Shown here in pieces: positions 34,290 to 42,503 of a DNA stretch of 64,000 nt. The notes under the pieces were generated by a model. That model saw only the letters and a list, made by a program, of their open reading frames with translations, was not told the DNA's origin and did not search any database. The stretch's first letter is position 1; each line of letters begins with the position of its first letter. Source of the DNA: an uncultured Prevotellaceae bacterium (GTDB lineage Bacteria; Bacteroidota; Bacteroidia; Bacteroidales; Bacteroidaceae); assembly GCA_902762565.1 (NCBI GenBank), contig CACWOS010000004.1, positions 1 through 64,000 on the forward strand, written 5' to 3'. Position numbers and translations under genes: made by a program.

Positions 34290-36287
34290 TTATTTCTTCA
34301 CTTTTATATCTTTGACGTATTCGATGCCTAATTGTTTAGCGCGCTCGATATTTCTGTTCAAAAGCTTTTTCTTACTCTTGCTGGATTTCTGTTTGATCAA
34401 TTCACCTGGCTTCTGCTGATAACGCTTTCGTTCTGTCAGGTTCCACTGCAGGGTATTGTCCCACTTGGCCTTACACTCTATTGAGCGGTGATAATAGTAG
34501 ACATCCTCTGGTTGCAAGTCAGCATCATAGTTACCCGTGTCCCAGATTTCATTACCATTACGGTCGGCAAAGGCACGAACATAATAGACCCCAGGATTGA
34601 TGTAGAAGAAGGTGGCCGAACCATCCGCTTCTGCCCTGACTTGCTTGACGATATTTTCACTTTTGTCAAGCAACTGGACTACAAGACTAGTATCCTGCAA
34701 GCCACTCATCTGCATGACTAAAGTAGAATAGTCGTCAAGCGACTTCACTTTGATGCCTTGCTTAAACTCATTGGAAACCAAACCATAGATATCAACAAAG
34801 GCTGCAGAATCTATCTCCAGACTATATTCCCTGTCTGGTTGCCAGTCAGCTCGCAACTCATAAAACCTTAATGTTGAGTCCTTGCGACTGAATTCGAAGG
34901 GCGCTCGATACCATAACGAGTCTATCTGAGAATAGAGGTGGATGGCAGCCGTATCAAGACTGGCCAAGGGTGTCGGCATCTCTATGCGAACAATACCCAT
35001 AGGATCCATCGATGACGATACGCTATACTTTGGTTCCAAAGGTTTGATAGGATAGATGCTGTCATAGGGCTCTTCGGCCTTCTTCAACTTCTCCTGTTCT
35101 TTCTGCCAGTCTTCTATTTCCTTCTTCAGTTGTTTCTGACGTTTCTCGTATGGTGTCTTTGCCAACACTTCAATGGCAGAGTCTGTTTGCTCTACGAGCT
35201 GCCCCAGTGTGTCAGTCATCATATAAGTAATGTCCATGCGCAACGTGTCTTGATTGACTAGCGTGGTGTCGCGCAACCAATAAGTAATAGTATCTTTCTT
35301 CTCACTGGTTTCAACGATGAATGCCGAGTCACTGTCAAAGTTCAATCCTTTGATGACAGGCAAGCGTTTGTCACCATAGGTGAAAAACATGGTAAATCGA
35401 TCGGGCTGCAGTCGCTCTATCTTCAGCAAGTTACGTGTATCCTGCACTTCCTGAAAAGCCAGCATGACCACTTCGTCAGGATAGAAATGAGTATACGGTA
35501 CGCGTACAATATTATCAATATGCAGGGTGTCACGCCAGATCGTATCCTGACGTATATCCGGCTTACATGATGGCGTATACGTCTGGTGCGAGAAGGCTAT
35601 CATCTCGCTTTTCTGTGAGAACTTGAATTCGCCATCAGCATCCTGCAGGGCATACACACGATATTCACCAGGGGCCACACCTTTGATGACAAAATGGCCT
35701 CGCTCGTCAGTACGAGAGATTCGCAACAATGGTTTAGTGCGGAAAGCAGAATCGGCCAAGTCGTCATAGAGACCAACGCTGATGCCCTGTACGGGATCCA
35801 ACTTGTCGGCACTCAACACATAGCCAGCCACCTCGAAGGTATCAATCTGCTCGCCTGTAGAAAACGTATAAGTATAGTTCCCCAAGGGATTACCCTCGTT
35901 ATTATCCGTTATGGCATCGCTGAAGTCAACAGTGTAAGTGGTGTTGGGCTTCAATGAGTCTATCAGATTCACCACTATCTTCTTACCTTGCGTCTTGATT
36001 TCAGGCATCTCCAATTGAGGGGGCGACACAATGACGTTCTGTGAAGCATCGGCCAACTTGATGAATTCATCGAAATAGATAGTAATCTTGTTGCTCGTCA
36101 CATTGGTGGCCTGATCTTCAGGCGAACAACCAATGACACGAGGCGGATCATCGTCGTACCATCCTCCATCAGGCGAACCCATTCTGGCGCATCCGCTAAA
36201 TGTTAAATGACAAATGATAAATGATAAAACTATCATTATCACTGGCATCAGTTTCAGCAACCTATTTATGTTATTAGACTTTTTCAT
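34290..36287 (-). CDS. Ig-like (Big_5) domain lipoprotein
   Basis: A 665-aa lipoprotein with lipobox LTFSGC. Residues about 45-145 form an Ig-like Big_5/SbsA domain (PPRVIGCSPEDQATNVTSNKI... TYTFSTG), followed by a carboxypeptidase-regulatory-like domain (FEVAGYVLSADKLDPVQGI... GHFVIKGVAPGEYRVYALQD), further beta domains and a coiled-coil-like charged stretch near 380-405 (KRQKQLKKEIEDWQKEQEKLKK). A second beta module at the C-terminus (FFYINPGVYYVRAFADRNGN) repeats the regulatory-like pattern. It is common in Bacteroidetes beside GH3 genes; function unknown. Its start lies 3 nt past the GH3 stop, within a heptamer tract. Confidence 0.85.
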   Translation of the reverse strand: MKKSNNINRLLKLMPVIMIVLSFIICHLTFSGCARMGSPDGGWYDDDPPRVIGCSPEDQATNVTSNKITIYFDEFIKLADASQNVIVSPPQLEMPEIKTQGKKIVVNLIDSLKPNTTYTVDFSDAITDNNEGNPLGNYTYTFSTGEQIDTFEVAGYVLSADKLDPVQGISVGLYDDLADSAFRTKPLLRISRTDERGHFVIKGVAPGEYRVYALQDADGEFKFSQKSEMIAFSHQTYTPSCKPDIRQDTIWRDTLHIDNIVRVPYTHFYPDEVVMLAFQEVQDTRNLLKIERLQPDRFTMFFTYGDKRLPVIKGLNFDSDSAFIVETSEKKDTITYWLRDTTLVNQDTLRMDITYMMTDTLGQLVEQTDSAIEVLAKTPYEKRQKQLKKEIEDWQKEQEKLKKAEEPYDSIYPIKPLEPKYSVSSSMDPMGIVRIEMPTPLASLDTAAIHLYSQIDSLWYRAPFEFSRKDSTLRFYELRADWQPDREYSLEIDSAAFVDIYGLVSNEFKQGIKVKSLDDYSTLVMQMSGLQDTSLVVQLLDKSENIVKQVRAEADGSATFFYINPGVYYVRAFADRNGNEIWDTGNYDADLQPEDVYYYHRSIECKAKWDNTLQWNLTERKRYQQKPGELIKQKSSKSKKKLLNRNIERAKQLGIEYVKDIKVKK
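36197..36231. repeat. Heptamer tract encoding lipoprotein signal
   Basis: TAAATGT, TAAATGA, CAAATGA, TAAATGA, TAAAACT; it translates on the minus strand to SFIICHLTF just before the lipobox cysteine. Confidence 0.8.
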
Positions 36288-36305
36288 TTATCATTTGCCA
36301 TTTAG
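36285..36305. repeat. Heptamer tract at GH3-lipoprotein junction
   Basis: CATTTAT, CATTTGC, CATTTAG: the minus strand holds the GH3 stop (TGA) and the next ATG within adjoining repeat units. Confidence 0.75.
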
Positions 36306-37808
36306 TTGGAGCAATTGCTCCATCGCATCACGACTATTACTCAGGCGAGGTACCTTATGCTGTCCACCCAACTTGCCACGCATCTTCAGCCAGTCGTTAA
36401 ACAGTCCCTTGCGTGCCTCGATAATCTCCAAATGTTGTAGGGTGATGTCCTTGTAGCGTTTGGCCTCGTAGTCGCTGTTGATTTCCTGCAACTTCTTATC
36501 CAATAGGTCGGCAAACTGTGCCAAATCGTTTGGCGACTTGGAGAACTCGATGAGCCACTGATGACGACACTTGGCGTTGGCATCCATGAAAACAGGGGCT
36601 GCCGTATACTCCAGCACTTCCGCACCTGTCTGCTCACAGGCGTAAGCCAAACCCTGTTCGGCATTGTCTACAATCAGTTCTTCACCAAAGGCATTGATGA
36701 AGCTCTTGGTACGTCCGCTGATGACGAACTTATAAGGATTCACAGAGGTGAAACGTACAGTATCGCCTATCATATAGCGCCACAAACCACACGAGGTACT
36801 GATCAGCATGGCGTAGTTCTTGTCTTTCTCAACACCCCAAAGTGGCACTATCTTGTGCTCAGTGGTTTCGCCACTAAGTTCCATAAACTCATAAAACACG
36901 CCATAGTCCAACATCAATAGCATGGCCTTGTCCATTGGGTCATCCTGTAGTCCAAAGAAACCTTCGGAGGCATTATAGGTCTCCATATAATGCATGTTGG
37001 GCGAGGTAATGAGCTGTTCATACTGCTTACGATAGGGCGTGAAGGCCACACCACCATGAAAGAATACCTCGATGTTGGGCCACACCTCTTCCAGATGCGT
37101 CTTACCCGTCATCTCCATCATGCAGTTCAGCACGGAGAGCATCCACGAGGGTACACCACTGATATTGGTGACGTTTTTGTTCATCGCCTCACGGGCTATA
37201 CGTTCGCGCTTTACTTCGAAGTCGCTCAGCAGAGCCGTTTCCTTCTTGGGTACGCGCACCAGATTGACCAGTGGATTGATGTTTTCTATCAGAATAGCGC
37301 TGAGATCACCAACCAGCGAGCCTGCCACATTATAATTCGGTGAATGACTGCCTCCCAGTATCAACCCCTTGCCATCGAACATCCTCGACTTGGGATTGTT
37401 TCTCAAGTAGAGGGCTACTGAGTCGCGTCCGCCAGCATAGTGAATCTTCTGCAGACCCTCATCGCTGACAGGGATAAACTTTGACTTATCGTTTGTGGTG
37501 CCGCTCGACTTGGCATACCAGCGCACACGTCCTGGCCACAGCACATTCTGTTCCCCATGACGCATGCGGTCAATGTCACCCTTCAGTTCCTCATAGGTGT
37601 TGACGGGCACCATTTTTATAAATTCGTCATAGCCCTTGATATTATCAAAGGCATGATTCCTGCCGTATTCTGTATCTTGAGCGGTATGTATCAGATGCTC
37701 CAGCACTGCCCGTTGCAGCGCCTCTCCCCCACTCTGATGCTTCTCCAAAGCTTTCTGACGGGGCTTAAACACATTTCCTATTATCTGAGTCAGACTCATT
37801 TTTTGCAC
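36291..37808 (-). CDS. GH3-family acyl-adenylating enzyme
   Basis: A 505-aa protein of the GH3 auxin-responsive family, a branch of acyl-adenylate-forming enzymes. It has the phosphate-binding YAKSSGTTNDKSKFIPVS (about 105-122), a MHYMETYNASEGFFGLQ motif and RYMIGDTVRFTS near the AMP site. Plant members conjugate amino acids to hormones; bacterial substrates are unknown, perhaps acyl or amino acids for envelope lipids. First gene of the run leading to the nuclease-helicase. Confidence 0.92.
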   Translation of the reverse strand: MQKMSLTQIIGNVFKPRQKALEKHQSGGEALQRAVLEHLIHTAQDTEYGRNHAFDNIKGYDEFIKMVPVNTYEELKGDIDRMRHGEQNVLWPGRVRWYAKSSGTTNDKSKFIPVSDEGLQKIHYAGGRDSVALYLRNNPKSRMFDGKGLILGGSHSPNYNVAGSLVGDLSAILIENINPLVNLVRVPKKETALLSDFEVKRERIAREAMNKNVTNISGVPSWMLSVLNCMMEMTGKTHLEEVWPNIEVFFHGGVAFTPYRKQYEQLITSPNMHYMETYNASEGFFGLQDDPMDKAMLLMLDYGVFYEFMELSGETTEHKIVPLWGVEKDKNYAMLISTSCGLWRYMIGDTVRFTSVNPYKFVISGRTKSFINAFGEELIVDNAEQGLAYACEQTGAEVLEYTAAPVFMDANAKCRHQWLIEFSKSPNDLAQFADLLDKKLQEINSDYEAKRYKDITLQHLEIIEARKGLFNDWLKMRGKLGGQHKVPRLSNSRDAMEQLLQLNGK

Positions 37809-37818
37809 GTTTAGACTG

Positions 37819-37826
37819 CAAAATTA
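37819..37826 (-). promoter_or_regulatory. -7 element of GH3 gene promoter
   Basis: The minus strand reads TAATTTTG, 10 nt before the GH3 ATG, giving a short leader. Confidence 0.6.
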
Positions 37827-37893
37827 CATAAAAGCATTGTAACGCCTGCAAAATTTACGTTTTTTTTGTAATAAACGTATTATTTTACTGAAA

Positions 37894-37926
37894 AGCCTAA
37901 GAGGGAAAAATATATCCTCTTAGGCT
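37894..37926 (-). terminator. Terminator of acpP-fabF-rnc
   Basis: An 11-bp perfect stem (AGCCTAAGAGG with CCTCTTAGGCT) lies 23 nt after the rnc stop on the minus strand, followed by TTTTC. Confidence 0.8.
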
Positions 37927-37949
37927 CTTTTCTTCTGCGAATATAGGAT

Positions 37950-38960
37950 TTACTCCTCTGCAAAGGCGGCAGCCTCAGCTTCTGCGATAATCTCTTCACG
38001 TGTCTTCTCGCGAGGAGCGGCAGTAATGTCGTCGAGGGTGAACTCATCGTCTAGTGTCGTTTGTCGCTGTGGCACAGCGACAGGCTCCACAGGTTTCTCC
38101 TGCTCAATGATGAAGTTCTGCTGCTCTTCCTGTAACTTATCGATATCAGGCGCAGCCATCACGGGTTCCTCCTCCATCTTGGTACGATCAGCTTTAGCGG
38201 CAAAGATGGCATCGATAAACTGTGGCTCGCGACGCAGGCGTTGCAACGTTTCCTTAGAGGCCTGCTGATGGCTCTCCTTCTTCGAGAAACCTGTACCCTT
38301 ACAGCCTTCTATACCTTCGAGGAAAATCTCTGTAGTAAAGACTGGGCTACCCGTCTGCTCGTCCTTGGTCTGGCTGAGTTCACGCAATTCCAGCTTCACA
38401 CGATTCTTCTGACTCCACTCTAACAGTTTCGACTTAAAGTTGACCTCCTTATAGGCCACTTTATCGATATTGATGAGCTGAGCGAGAATGCGCTTCTCCA
38501 TAAATCGCATGCAAGCATCGTAGCCTTTGTCGAGATAGATAGCTCCCACAAGGGCTTCGAAGGCATTACCATTCATGTAAGAATTGTGTGAAGTAGAATG
38601 ACCTGCAGACATTATCAGCTGGGGAATACCCATCTCCTGCGAAATCTTTCCAAGCGTAGCACGACTGACCAACTTCGAACGCGTATTGGTAAGGAAACCC
38701 TCACGCTTACCCTCGAAATGGCGAAAGACGATATGCCCCACGACAGCATCAAGGATGGCATCGCCTAAGAATTCCAAGCGTTCGTTATTCTGGGGACGTC
38801 CCTTCTCATTCCGCTTGCCAACACTCTTGTGTAGCAGAGCCTGCTTATAGAGCTCGATGTTATGAGGATAGAAGCCCAATATATTGTAAAGGGCAGAAAA
38901 AAGCTCCTTCTCCTTGCGGAAAGGGAGCTTTATTCTATCAATGATGTCGTTAATCCACAT
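37950..38960 (-). CDS. rnc: Ribonuclease III with acidic C-terminal tail
   Basis: RNase III cleaves double-stranded RNA in rRNA and mRNA processing. The catalytic domain has NERLEFLGDAILDAVV (about 59-74) and NAFEALVGAIYLDKGY; the dsRNA-binding domain is at about 170-245 (KSKLLEWSQKNRVKLEL ... KGTGFSKKESHQQASKETL). At 336 aa it is about 90 residues longer than usual: the extension (from about 250) is acidic, rich in Glu, Pro and Gln, and probably disordered. It starts 3 nt after fabF, a conserved fatty-acid/rnc grouping. Confidence 0.95.
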   Translation of the reverse strand: MWINDIIDRIKLPFRKEKELFSALYNILGFYPHNIELYKQALLHKSVGKRNEKGRPQNNERLEFLGDAILDAVVGHIVFRHFEGKREGFLTNTRSKLVSRATLGKISQEMGIPQLIMSAGHSTSHNSYMNGNAFEALVGAIYLDKGYDACMRFMEKRILAQLINIDKVAYKEVNFKSKLLEWSQKNRVKLELRELSQTKDEQTGSPVFTTEIFLEGIEGCKGTGFSKKESHQQASKETLQRLRREPQFIDAIFAAKADRTKMEEEPVMAAPDIDKLQEEQQNFIIEQEKPVEPVAVPQRQTTLDDEFTLDDITAAPREKTREEIIAEAEAAAFAEE

Positions 38961-38963
38961 CGC

Positions 38964-40226
38964 TTATCCTTTGTACTTTTTAAATACTACGCAGGCATTG
39001 TGACCACCAAATCCGAAGGTATTGCTGAGACCAGCACGCACCTCACGCTTCTGAGCCTTGTTGAAAGTGAAGTTGAGGTTGTAGTCGATCTCCTCGTCCT
39101 TATCGTCGTCCTCGTGGTTGATGGTGGGAGGAACGATATCGTTCTGAACAGCCAAAACGGTAGCCATAGCCTCAACAGCACCAGCAGCACCCAGCAGGTG
39201 ACCAGTCATAGACTTTGTCGACGAAATGTTCAGCTTGAAGGCTGCGTCGCCAAATACATCCTTGATGGCCTTGGCCTCAGAGATGTCACCAACATGGGTA
39301 GAAGTACCATGAACGTTGATGTAGTCAATCTCGTCAGGCTGCATACCAGCATCCTCAAGTGCATTCTGCATCACCAGTTTAGCACCCAGACCCTCAGGAT
39401 GAGAGGCAGTGATGTGGTGAGCATCAGCACTCATACCAGCACCAACCATCTCAGCATAAATCTTAGCGCCACGAGCCTTAGCGTGCTCCAGCTCCTCAAG
39501 AATCAGACAGCCAGCACCCTCACCCATGATGAAACCATCACGAGAGGCACTGAACGGACGGCTAGCCTTCTCAGGCTCGTCATTACGAGTTGACAGGGCC
39601 TTCATAGCATTGAAACCACCAACACCCGTCTCGCAGATAGCTGCCTCAGCACCACCAGCAACGATAGCGTTGGCCTTACCCAAGCGAATCAGGTTGAAAG
39701 CGTCAGCTAGTGCGTTTGATGAAGAAGCACAAGCAGAAGCAGTGATGTAGTTGGGGCCGTGGAAGCCGTACATAATAGAAATCTGACCTGCAGCAATGTC
39801 TGCAATCATCTTGGGAATGAAGAAGGGGTTGAACTTGGGTCCATCCTCACGATGAGCACCATAGTAAGTTACCTCGTCCTCGAAGGTCTTGATACCACCA
39901 ATACCTACACCATAGACAACGCCAATGCGGTTCTTGTCCTCTGCTTCCAAGTCCATACCGCTGTCTTCGACAGCCTGCTTGGCAGCAACGATGGCCAGCT
40001 GAGTATAGCGATCCATCTTACGAGCCTCTTTGCGATCTATATAGGCATTGACATCGAGACCTTTCACCTCGCAGGCAAACTGGGTCTTGAATTTTGATGC
40101 GTCGAACAGTGTAATAGGTGCAGCTCCGCTCTTACCAGCCACCATAGCCTCCCAAGTCTCCTTAGGATTATTACCAAGTGGCGTAACGGCACCCATGCCT
40201 GTTACTACTACTCTTTTTAATTCCAT
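38964..40226 (-). CDS. fabF: 3-oxoacyl-ACP synthase II (KAS II)
   Basis: FabF condenses malonyl-ACP with acyl-ACP in fatty acid elongation. The 420-aa protein shows active-site Cys in TASACASSSNALADAF, His in NVHGTSTHVGD and in STKSMTGHLLGAAG, plus NTFGFGGHNACVVF at the C-terminus. It lies between acpP and rnc; the 69-nt gap after acpP contains a hairpin with a T8 run. Confidence 0.97.
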   Translation of the reverse strand: MELKRVVVTGMGAVTPLGNNPKETWEAMVAGKSGAAPITLFDASKFKTQFACEVKGLDVNAYIDRKEARKMDRYTQLAIVAAKQAVEDSGMDLEAEDKNRIGVVYGVGIGGIKTFEDEVTYYGAHREDGPKFNPFFIPKMIADIAAGQISIMYGFHGPNYITASACASSSNALADAFNLIRLGKANAIVAGGAEAAICETGVGGFNAMKALSTRNDEPEKASRPFSASRDGFIMGEGAGCLILEELEHAKARGAKIYAEMVGAGMSADAHHITASHPEGLGAKLVMQNALEDAGMQPDEIDYINVHGTSTHVGDISEAKAIKDVFGDAAFKLNISSTKSMTGHLLGAAGAVEAMATVLAVQNDIVPPTINHEDDDKDEEIDYNLNFTFNKAQKREVRAGLSNTFGFGGHNACVVFKKYKG

Positions 40227-40242
40227 AAATACTTAAAAAAAA

Positions 40243-40281
40243 GGCATGGGTTGCCTTCTCTAGTCAAAGATGGCAACCCAT
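40243..40281 (-). terminator. Intercistronic hairpin with T8 run (acpP/fabF)
   Basis: A 10-bp perfect stem (ATGGGTTGCC with GGCAACCCAT, 16-nt loop) is followed on the minus strand by eight T residues. Placed between acpP and fabF, it looks like a partial terminator keeping acpP transcripts more abundant than fabF. Confidence 0.75.
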
Positions 40282-40295
40282 ACTCATTATTGAAT

Positions 40296-40532
40296 TTATT
40301 TTGCGTTCTCCTCGATATAAGCGATAGCGTCACCAACAGTACCGATCTTCTCAGCCTTATCGTCGGGGATAGAGATACCGAACTCCTTCTCGAACTCCAT
40401 GATGAGCTCAACGGTATCCAATGAGTCAGCACCCAGGTCGTTTGTGAAACTTGCCTCGGGCTTTACCTCAGCCTCATCAACACCCAGTTTGTCTACGATA
40501 ATTGCCTTTACTTTGCTTTCAATTTCTGACAT
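40296..40532 (-). CDS. acpP: Acyl carrier protein
   Basis: A 78-aa acidic carrier protein; the phosphopantetheine site is Ser in [11 protein letters not shown]. The ATG at [11 protein letters not shown] gives the standard length; the open frame continues 26 codons upstream without family similarity. It is upstream of fabF and rnc in the same direction. Confidence 0.97.
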   Translation of the reverse strand: MSEIESKVKAIIVDKLGVDEAEVKPEASFTNDLGADSLDTVELIMEFEKEFGISIPDDKAEKIGTVGDAIAYIEENAK

Positions 40533-40607
40533 AATTTTCTTCTTTAAAATGTTAATAAATGATTTCTTATTCTGAAAACTTTGCGACCAAGTGTCGCTTA
40601 GCGGGTG

Positions 40608-40615
40608 CAAAGTAA
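40608..40615 (-). promoter_or_regulatory. -7 element of acpP promoter
   Basis: The minus strand reads TTACTTTG, one mismatch to consensus, about 76 nt before the acpP ATG. Confidence 0.45.
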
Positions 40616-40717
40616 CACATTTTTATTGACTTACGCAAATATTTTTTTAAAAAAAGTGTACTTTTATGCACAAACACCCCAAACTTGTGCAACTTTTAGG
40701 AGTCAAAAGTGAGGTTT

Positions 40718-41755
40718 TTACACTTTTATGCCTGAAAACTCTCTTCTTATTGGATAATTATTACGCAACGATTCAAAGTTTGAGGGGGCTGCCTTCAACT
40801 TATTAGAATCATCGAGTGGGTTGTATAGTTCAAGTGGGTTAGAACCATCTGCTCCATCTTGTAACGATGGAGGAAAGATGCATCCTGGATGTGGCAAGCC
40901 AAAATGTTGACATAATGCGTCGATGACCATATTGTCAGCATTGACCTTACCATCTGCCGAATAGCCAGCAATATGTGGCGTGCCAATAAATACCTTGTCC
41001 AATAGCTCGAGATTAATCTGGGGTTCTCCCTCCCAAACATCAAGGATGGCATCGCGTACCCTACCTTCGTGGAGTGCTTGCAGCAATGCATCGTTGTCAA
41101 CAACTTCGCCACGACTCGTATTTATAATATAAGGTACGCGTGTGAGTCGATGAAAGAAATCGTCGCTAGCAAGATGATAGGTGGCATACTGACCTTCGCG
41201 ACTCAAAGGTACGTGGAAAGTAATAATATCTGCCTCGCGTTCAATCACATCGAGCGAAACGAAACTATCTGCTATTGGCTTTGGGCTTTGGGCTTCCTTT
41301 AGCTCCAAAGGAGGGTCGCACACTAAGACGCGCATACCCAAACGTTCTGCGACAGCCTTCACTTTTGAGCCCACATGTCCACATCCAACAATACCTATAG
41401 TAGACTGTTGCAGGTCAAGCCCTTTCTGTTGTTGCAATAACAACAAGGAACATTCCAAATATTGAGCTACAGAACCAGCATTACACCCTGGGCAATTGGT
41501 CCAACTGATACCTGCCTCGCACAAATAGTCTGTATCGATATGATCGAAGCCTATCGTTGCTGTTGCCACCAGCTGCACCTTACTGCCTTCCAACAACTGT
41601 TTGTCACAACGAGTACGCGTTCTTACAATTAACGCATCAGCATCTCGTACATCGGCTGCACTGATTTCTGCGCCACGCAGATACACCACATCATCAGCCA
41701 ATTGCGCTAACTTTTCGCGAATATATGGTATTTTATCGTCTACTACTATCTTCAT
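40718..41755 (-). CDS. pdxB: 4-phosphoerythronate dehydrogenase PdxB
   Basis: PdxB oxidises 4-phospho-D-erythronate in the DXP-independent pyridoxal phosphate pathway. The 345-aa protein has the D-2-hydroxyacid dehydrogenase Rossmann fold (GIVGCGHVGSKV, about 118-129), catalytic Arg in INTSRGEV, Glu in DVWEGEP and His in GTPHIAGYS, and a C-terminal PdxB dimerisation part. The stretch EAQSPKPIAD near residue 155, between the fold's beta-strands, comes from a 7-bp periodic tract. Confidence 0.93.
   Translation of the reverse strand: MKIVVDDKIPYIREKLAQLADDVVYLRGAEISAADVRDADALIVRTRTRCDKQLLEGSKVQLVATATIGFDHIDTDYLCEAGISWTNCPGCNAGSVAQYLECSLLLLQQQKGLDLQQSTIGIVGCGHVGSKVKAVAERLGMRVLVCDPPLELKEAQSPKPIADSFVSLDVIEREADIITFHVPLSREGQYATYHLASDDFFHRLTRVPYIINTSRGEVVDNDALLQALHEGRVRDAILDVWEGEPQINLELLDKVFIGTPHIAGYSADGKVNADNMVIDALCQHFGLPHPGCIFPPSLQDGADGSNPLELYNPLDDSNKLKAAPSNFESLRNNYPIRREFSGIKV
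41272..41299. repeat. Heptamer tract inside pdxB
   Basis: CTATTGG, CTTTGGG, CTTTGGG, CTTCCTT in register. Confidence 0.7.
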
Positions 41756-41762
41756 AACGGTG

Positions 41763-41770
41763 CAAAGATA
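41763..41770 (-). promoter_or_regulatory. -7 element of pdxB promoter
   Basis: The minus strand reads TATCTTTG, 7 nt before the pdxB ATG, close to a heptamer tract. Confidence 0.6.
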
Positions 41771-41777
41771 TTAAAAA

Positions 41778-41858
41778 GTTAAGAGTTAAGAGTTAAGAAT
41801 TAAGAAAAAATGCGATTCAAATGTAATTTTCTTAATTCTTAACTCCTAATTATTAATT
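41778..41858. repeat. Two opposed heptamer tracts forming an inverted repeat
   Basis: 41778-41805 is GTTAAGA x3 then ATTAAGA; 41831-41858 is CTTAATT, CTTAACT, CCTAATT, ATTAATT. They pair over 15 bp (41790-41804 with 41831-41845, no mismatch) around a 26-nt loop, between the divergent pdxB and DUF4254 promoters. Confidence 0.9.
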
Positions 41859-41866
41859 AAAAGTTG

Positions 41867-41874
41867 TATCTTTG
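41867..41874 (+). promoter_or_regulatory. -7 element of DUF4254 gene promoter
   Basis: TATCTTTG, 26 nt before the ATG of the DUF4254 gene. Confidence 0.65.
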
Positions 41875-41900
41875 CAAGCATAAAACAAATATAATGCATT

Positions 41901-42503
41901 ATGACTTTTACAGAAAAGGCTAACAAAATCTTTAATCAGGCGATTCGCGACTATCACTTGAAGGATGATGTTGACACACCTATCAATAATCCCTACGAGC
42001 GTGAAAACATAGAGTACAGCCTCTATCTGAAATGTTGGATTGATACGGTACAATGGCATCTCGAGGATATTATCCGCGACCCACACATCAATCCTGAAGA
42101 GGCACTTGGACTCAAGCGTCGTATTGACCGCTCTAATCAGGATCGCACAGACTTGGTGGAAGAGATTGACAGCTACTTCCGTCAAGTGTATAGCGAGGTA
42201 AAGCCTCAGCCTGACGCTCGCCTAAATACAGAGAGTCCTGCATGGGCAGTAGACCGTCTGAGCATTCTGGCCCTAAAGATCTGGCATATGCAAGAACAGA
42301 CTGAGCGTAAGGATGCTGACCAAGAGCACATCCAAAAATGTCAGGCTAAGCTTGATGTATTGCTCGAACAGCAAAAGGACCTCTCGACAGCTATCGACCA
42401 GTTGTTAGAAGATATCGAGGCTGGACGCAAATACATGAAGGTATATCGCCAAATGAAGATGTATAACGACCCTGCTACAAATCCTATTCTTTATAAGAAG
42501 TGA
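41901..42503 (+). CDS. DUF4254 domain protein
   Basis: A 200-aa all-helical cytosolic protein matching DUF4254 (YSLYLKCWIDTVQWHLEDIIRDP, RLSILALKIWHMQEQTERKD). Function unknown. It overlaps the following glycosyltransferase gene by 4 nt (GTGA); DUF4254 genes are often found beside such GT9 genes in Bacteroidetes, so a role in lipopolysaccharide or glycan assembly is a reasonable guess. Confidence 0.9.
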   Translation: MTFTEKANKIFNQAIRDYHLKDDVDTPINNPYERENIEYSLYLKCWIDTVQWHLEDIIRDPHINPEEALGLKRRIDRSNQDRTDLVEEIDSYFRQVYSEVKPQPDARLNTESPAWAVDRLSILALKIWHMQEQTERKDADQEHIQKCQAKLDVLLEQQKDLSTAIDQLLEDIEAGRKYMKVYRQMKMYNDPATNPILYKK

